Part shown: piece by piece, positions 25,910 through 28,860 of the stretch
Layout: each line of letters begins with the position of its first letter
How positions within the stretch are numbered: position 1 is the first letter of the stretch
Made by a program: the position numbers and the translations under genes
Assembly: GCA_028694115.1 (NCBI GenBank)
Contig: JAQUUB010000052.1
Coordinates: 1 to 28,860, forward strand
Reading direction: 5' to 3'
Source of the DNA: Lachnospiraceae bacterium
GTDB taxonomy: Bacteria > Bacillota_A > Clostridia > Lachnospirales > Lachnospiraceae
DNA length: 28,860 nucleotides
Notes under the pieces: model-generated
Database searches by the model: none
Seen by the model: the letters and a program-made list of their open reading frames with translations, nothing else
What the model was told of the DNA's origin: nothing

Positions 25910-26908
25910 ATGGCAGGATGGGATCTAAAGAATGGTTTAATAACTGAATATGCAGTAAGTGAAGACAGAATCTGGTCCTTATTCAACTATGTTTTTTCTG
26001 ATTCGAGTAGAAAAAGAAATACTTATAAGTTCGGACTGGTTAAATCATTACTTGATAATGTGTTTAATGGACAGAATACAGATACTGGAATTAAGTATAC
26101 ATATGAAGAATTATTTTCCAGATTTGCTGAAAACTATTGGAATTTAGTCATCAAGTATGACCTTAGGCAGATGAGAAAAGATGGGAAATCTATTTATTCA
26201 AAAATAGAATCAATATTGATGACGACAGTTGCTGTGAATCCGACTCTTGCGCTGCTAGAGTTCGAACCCATCGATGAAAGAACGAAATCTGTGATTATTA
26301 AAAAAGTAGCATCTGAGTGCAAAAAGTGTGTAATTGGCGCACTATATGAGGATTTTGATGGAATCATATATTCTTTTGATTTAAAAAGTGATGGACTTGT
26401 GCTTAATTATTGCGTATATGAATTTATACTGAAGTATAAGGCTGAGCTTGAACGTTTAAATTATTATTCATGGGCACGATTCTTAGAACAGATAAATGAT
26501 GATAATGCTCTGATAAGAGTAATAGATAAATTGGAGTTATCGACTCCAAGGAGAGAAAATCTATCTGTGTATAGAGAAATTCTTAGACGTGAATTCGAAG
26601 AGGATACCTGCTTCTATTGTGGAAGAAAACTTCAAAAAGAAATGCATGTGGATCACTTTATTCCATGGTCATTTGTGAAAGATGACAAAATATGGAATTT
26701 TGTGCTATCATGTCCTACCTGCAATATAAAAAAGAATAATCGTGTTCCAAATAGCAACTATTTGACTAAAATAGAAAAGCGTAATCAAAAGATACAATTG
26801 ATTCAGGATACATTAATTCAAACGGAATTTGAAAGTTACACAGATGACTTACTAAGAAGAATGTGGAGCTATGCGAAGCTTAGCGGTATGAAGGAGTTTT
26901 CAAGATGA
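25910..26908 (+). CDS. HNH endonuclease linking the Dnd and Kiwa genes
   Basis: This is a 332-aa protein. The C-terminal third is an HNH nuclease domain with zinc-type cysteine pairs, C234-x2-C237 (CFYCGRKL) and C268-x2-C271 (CPTCNIKKNN), and catalytic D248-H249 in MHVDHFIPWS. The first 220 residues are not recognised; they look helical and could be the specificity or sensing part. ATG 25910 follows AAGGAG in the 9-base gap after dndA. The stop overlaps kwaA by 4 bases (ATGA). It may cut DNA according to PT status, or serve as an extra effector; the context supports a defence role but not a defined target. All metal and catalytic residues are intact. Confidence 0.85.
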   Translation: MAGWDLKNGLITEYAVSEDRIWSLFNYVFSDSSRKRNTYKFGLVKSLLDNVFNGQNTDTGIKYTYEELFSRFAENYWNLVIKYDLRQMRKDGKSIYSKIESILMTTVAVNPTLALLEFEPIDERTKSVIIKKVASECKKCVIGALYEDFDGIIYSFDLKSDGLVLNYCVYEFILKYKAELERLNYYSWARFLEQINDDNALIRVIDKLELSTPRRENLSVYREILRREFEEDTCFYCGRKLQKEMHVDHFIPWSFVKDDKIWNFVLSCPTCNIKKNNRVPNSNYLTKIEKRNQKIQLIQDTLIQTEFESYTDDLLRRMWSYAKLSGMKEFSR

Positions 26909-27480
26909 AGTATAAACTGATGATACAATCATTAAGTCCATTGGCTTTGCTCACAATGATCAGGAATTGTTCATTTGTTTTTAGAGACGAGAGTGAAAAA
27001 TTTCTAACAGCAAACGTCTTTTTGACGACAAATATTGTTTTGCTAATAGTCTTTTTGATGTGCTTTTTATGGTTATGTGCTGCGATATTCTTCTATATTG
27101 AGTTTAAAGCATTTAAGTGGGTAGACAGAAAATCAGGGTATGAGATAAAGACAATAGGAGAGAATGAAGAGGCTAGTTTAAATTTCTTTTTAACAATTAT
27201 TATTCCGCTACTTATAGATGATGTTAATACATTACAAGGAGCAGTTACCTTTGTAGTAATTGTGTCGTTTATACTGATTTTGCTTTATAGAACAAAACTA
27301 TTTTATGCTAATCCAATATTATCGGTGCTCGGATATAGATTTTTTGAATTTGAATTCGTCGATAATGATGAAGTAGATGGCATGTGCTTTGCATTGTGCC
27401 GAAGCCAAATTGGAGTAAATCATACTGTAGAATACAAAAAAATAAATGGAAATGTTTACTATGTTAAGGAGGAAAAATGA
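26905..27480 (+). CDS. kwaA: KwaA-like membrane protein of the Kiwa anti-phage system
   Basis: This is a 191-aa protein with about four membrane segments: residues 8-20 (LSPLALLTMIR stretch), 41-67, 92-106 and 111-129. A soluble C-terminal part contains NPILSVLGYRFFEFEF (136-151). Size, topology, the N-terminal SLSPLALLTMIRN and the NPILSxLGYR segment fit KwaA, the inner-membrane sensor of Kiwa. Its partner gene directly follows with a 4-base overlap and encodes a DUF4868 protein, which is the diagnostic Kiwa pair. It starts inside the stop codon of the HNH gene, so all three are probably translated together. The assignment rests on motif memory and gene pairing. Confidence 0.8.
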   Translation: MKYKLMIQSLSPLALLTMIRNCSFVFRDESEKFLTANVFLTTNIVLLIVFLMCFLWLCAAIFFYIEFKAFKWVDRKSGYEIKTIGENEEASLNFFLTIIIPLLIDDVNTLQGAVTFVVIVSFILILLYRTKLFYANPILSVLGYRFFEFEFVDNDEVDGMCFALCRSQIGVNHTVEYKKINGNVYYVKEEK

Positions 27481-28415
27481 ATAAGGAACAATTGACGGAA
27501 AGTATTAGTAGCATACTTCATACCGGAAAAACCCATGGACTTGAAGTGTATACCTGTATTAGTGGAAACGAAGGAAGAAAATTGAAAAAATTTGTCATCA
27601 CAGATCAGTTAAAGCGTGTATTGATGGATTCATTGGATGAATTGATAGAAAAGAATTTTTATTCAGATGAAGTGGAATTAGAAGATGTTGCTAATATTGC
27701 TGATAACAAAAAATCGTTATACAATATTCAATTAACTCCCGAATATAATCCATTTGCTTTCTTGGATGATTGGAAATCAGTAAATGAACAGTATTCAGAA
27801 GATGATAAGAACTTGCTTATGGGTTTTTTCTTTAAAATGAACTATAACAATAAGTATATCTGGGCATATCAACAGGTATATCCTATGTCGATGGTAAAAA
27901 AGAGTAAGAATGTATTGGCTGTTATAGGTAAGAATAATGTATATGATGTTTTACAAAGTGATTTAGTACCGATTGCCAACAGGATAGACCTAATGATTAT
28001 TGATGGAAATGTAATCACTTCCAACATAAAACTCATGCAGAATAAGTTCAAATTTGAGAAATTTGTCAGAAATGAAGCAAAAGAAACTATTGATTATATT
28101 ATTGATATGCATCTGCTTTCAAACACTGACAAGTTAGTTTCCTATACCACAAAAGATAAGCTTACGAATGCTAAAAAATTAATGAAAGCAAAAAAGTCTC
28201 CAATTCTAAAGATGGATAGAAGTGAATTATTGGAGGGTATAAAAAAGCATTCCAGATATAGTTATATGATAGGTATTGAAAATGGCGAAATTATAACAAA
28301 TACAGAAAAGGAAATTAGTTCCTTCATTAAACTTTTGAATGATGATATTGTCAAATCAGAATTATCTCAAATCGAATATGACAGTACTTCAAAAAAGGAA
28401 CTTGAGCCAATGTAA
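27477..28415 (+). CDS. kwaB: KwaB-like DUF4868 protein, effector of the Kiwa system
   Basis: This is a 312-aa soluble protein. Residues of about 117-200 carry the DUF4868 pattern: IWAYQQVYPMSMVKKSKN, then NRIDLMIIDGNVITSN and the KFEKFVR segment. Size and arrangement match KwaB, which binds DNA and works with membrane-bound KwaA to stop phage replication. The start codon overlaps the kwaA stop (ATGA). The C-terminus ends in a short charged tail (TSKKELEPM). It is the last gene of the island; a terminator follows 45 bases downstream. No separate promoter is seen for kwaAB, so expression likely depends on the dnd promoter. Confidence 0.85.
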   Translation: MNKEQLTESISSILHTGKTHGLEVYTCISGNEGRKLKKFVITDQLKRVLMDSLDELIEKNFYSDEVELEDVANIADNKKSLYNIQLTPEYNPFAFLDDWKSVNEQYSEDDKNLLMGFFFKMNYNNKYIWAYQQVYPMSMVKKSKNVLAVIGKNNVYDVLQSDLVPIANRIDLMIIDGNVITSNIKLMQNKFKFEKFVRNEAKETIDYIIDMHLLSNTDKLVSYTTKDKLTNAKKLMKAKKSPILKMDRSELLEGIKKHSRYSYMIGIENGEIITNTEKEISSFIKLLNDDIVKSELSQIEYDSTSKKELEPM

Positions 28416-28459
28416 ATAATTTTGTATGGCATGAAATTGAACAAATCTTTACTATTAAC

Positions 28460-28495
28460 GGAGTCTGCCTCATTATAGAGTCAGGCTTCTTTTTA
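28460..28495 (+). terminator. Intrinsic terminator of the defence operon
   Basis: GGAGTCTGCCTC (28460-28471) pairs with GAGTCAGGCTTC (28478-28489) across ATTATA, with one mismatch and two G-U pairs, and TTTTT follows. It is the first terminator seen after the dptFGH promoter region, which supports long co-transcription. Confidence 0.8.
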
Positions 28496-28727
28496 TATGC
28501 ATTATTGTTCTATATTGTGTAAACTTCAATAATTGATGCAAGACTTGTTTGTTTTGAAATAGAATTCAACCGAAGACAAGGTAGCATAGTAAGAACCTCT
28601 GATAATTTGAAAGCTTCTGAACAAAAGACAATGGAAGAAAACATTATAGCAACATTAATAACAATAAAGTAGTAATTATTCAATAGTAATCATAACAATA
28701 GGCGTGGGTTTATTTGAGAGAGTTAAC

Positions 28728-28784
28728 ATGGACCAGAAGCGGAAGTATTTGTACCAGTTTCTTAATGCCAAGATCATTACATGA
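28728..28784 (+). CDS. Possible leader peptide, 18 aa
   Basis: ATG 28728 (weak ribosome site GAGAGAG 6 bases upstream) opens MDQKRKYLYQFLNAKIIT and stops at 28782-28784, within the loop of the following terminator. A short ORF running into a terminator is the layout of ribosome-mediated attenuation, as used by some antibiotic-response genes; any controlled gene would lie beyond the window. It could equally be a chance ORF. Confidence 0.35.
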   Translation: MDQKRKYLYQFLNAKIIT

Positions 28785-28811
28785 AAATGTAGTGGTCTTC
28801 GGTATTTTTTA
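28764..28811 (+). terminator. Intrinsic terminator near the right edge, overlapping the small ORF
   Basis: AATGCCAAGATCATTACAT (28764-28782) pairs with 28787-28806 across GAAA, with G-U pairs and one bulged C, and then T residues to 28810. The long stem is followed immediately by the U tract. Confidence 0.8.
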
Positions 28812-28860
28812 TTGAAAAATGGCAAATCTAAAGAGTGAAACACTTAGTCCTAAGTAAAGT

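Larger units (their letters stand above)
28496..28860 (+). other. Region without a firm gene; reading-frame fragment and possible leader peptide
   Basis: No complete gene is seen to the window end. A frame of 49 codons is open from 28523 to the TAG at 28670-28672 (it reads RRQGSIVRTSDNLKASEQK), without a good start; it looks like the 3' remnant of a lost gene. From 28728 an ATG opens an 18-codon peptide ending inside a terminator hairpin. Confidence 0.4.

Noticed and set aside
1..28860. tRNA, rRNA, insertion sequences or known riboswitches
   Set aside because: I saw no cloverleaf, rRNA segment, transposase gene or recognisable riboswitch core on either strand by reading; a covariance-model search was not possible.

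Overview
The window is AT-rich DNA from a low-GC Firmicute, most likely a gut-type Clostridia/Lachnospiraceae member. This rests on strong GGAGG ribosome sites, TTGaca/TATaat promoters, a RepA_N-type initiator, and a secreted protein with DUF6273, CARDB, InlB-type and Ig-like repeats joined by a VSEN-rich linker. It reads as accessory DNA of an integrative or extrachromosomal element: almost every gene lies on the + strand and no housekeeping gene is visible. Assignments were made by reading motifs; no database search was run.

Left part (1-5146). The 3' end of a tyrosine recombinase is followed by a gene-free stretch with paired TAGAC repeats, then a hairpin terminator. Next comes a partition/replication block: parA, parB and a RepA_N-type initiator, with overlapping genes. 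A perfect 17-bp palindrome lies just after the initiator gene, and a near copy lies inside parB. A small membrane protein and an unrecognised 164-aa protein follow.

Middle (5147-10572). One gene encodes a 1788-aa secreted modular surface protein, ending at a clear intrinsic terminator.

Right part (10573-28495) is a large defence island, all on the + strand. A strong promoter, followed by a GGTATA hexamer array in its leader, drives a 71-aa XRE regulator and dptF-dptG-dptH, the phosphorothioation-dependent restriction genes. A second strong promoter, whose -10 lies inside a perfect 17+3+17 inverted repeat, drives dndB-dndC-dndD-dndE-dndA, the DNA phosphorothioate modification genes. With no gap, promoter or terminator, the same transcript appears to continue into an HNH endonuclease gene and two genes matching kwaA and kwaB (Kiwa anti-phage defence). 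The last three genes are coupled by 4-base overlaps, and a terminator follows kwaB.

The main observation is therefore a Dpt-Dnd-HNH-Kiwa composite. A backbone-modification system, its restriction arm, an uncharacterised HNH nuclease and a membrane-sensing defence pair sit in what looks like two co-regulated transcription units. The two promoters share the 9-mer TGCTATACT, and both control regions carry repeated GTATA/TATAC elements, suggesting one shared regulator. The right edge (28496-28860) holds only fragments and a possible leader peptide with an overlapping terminator.
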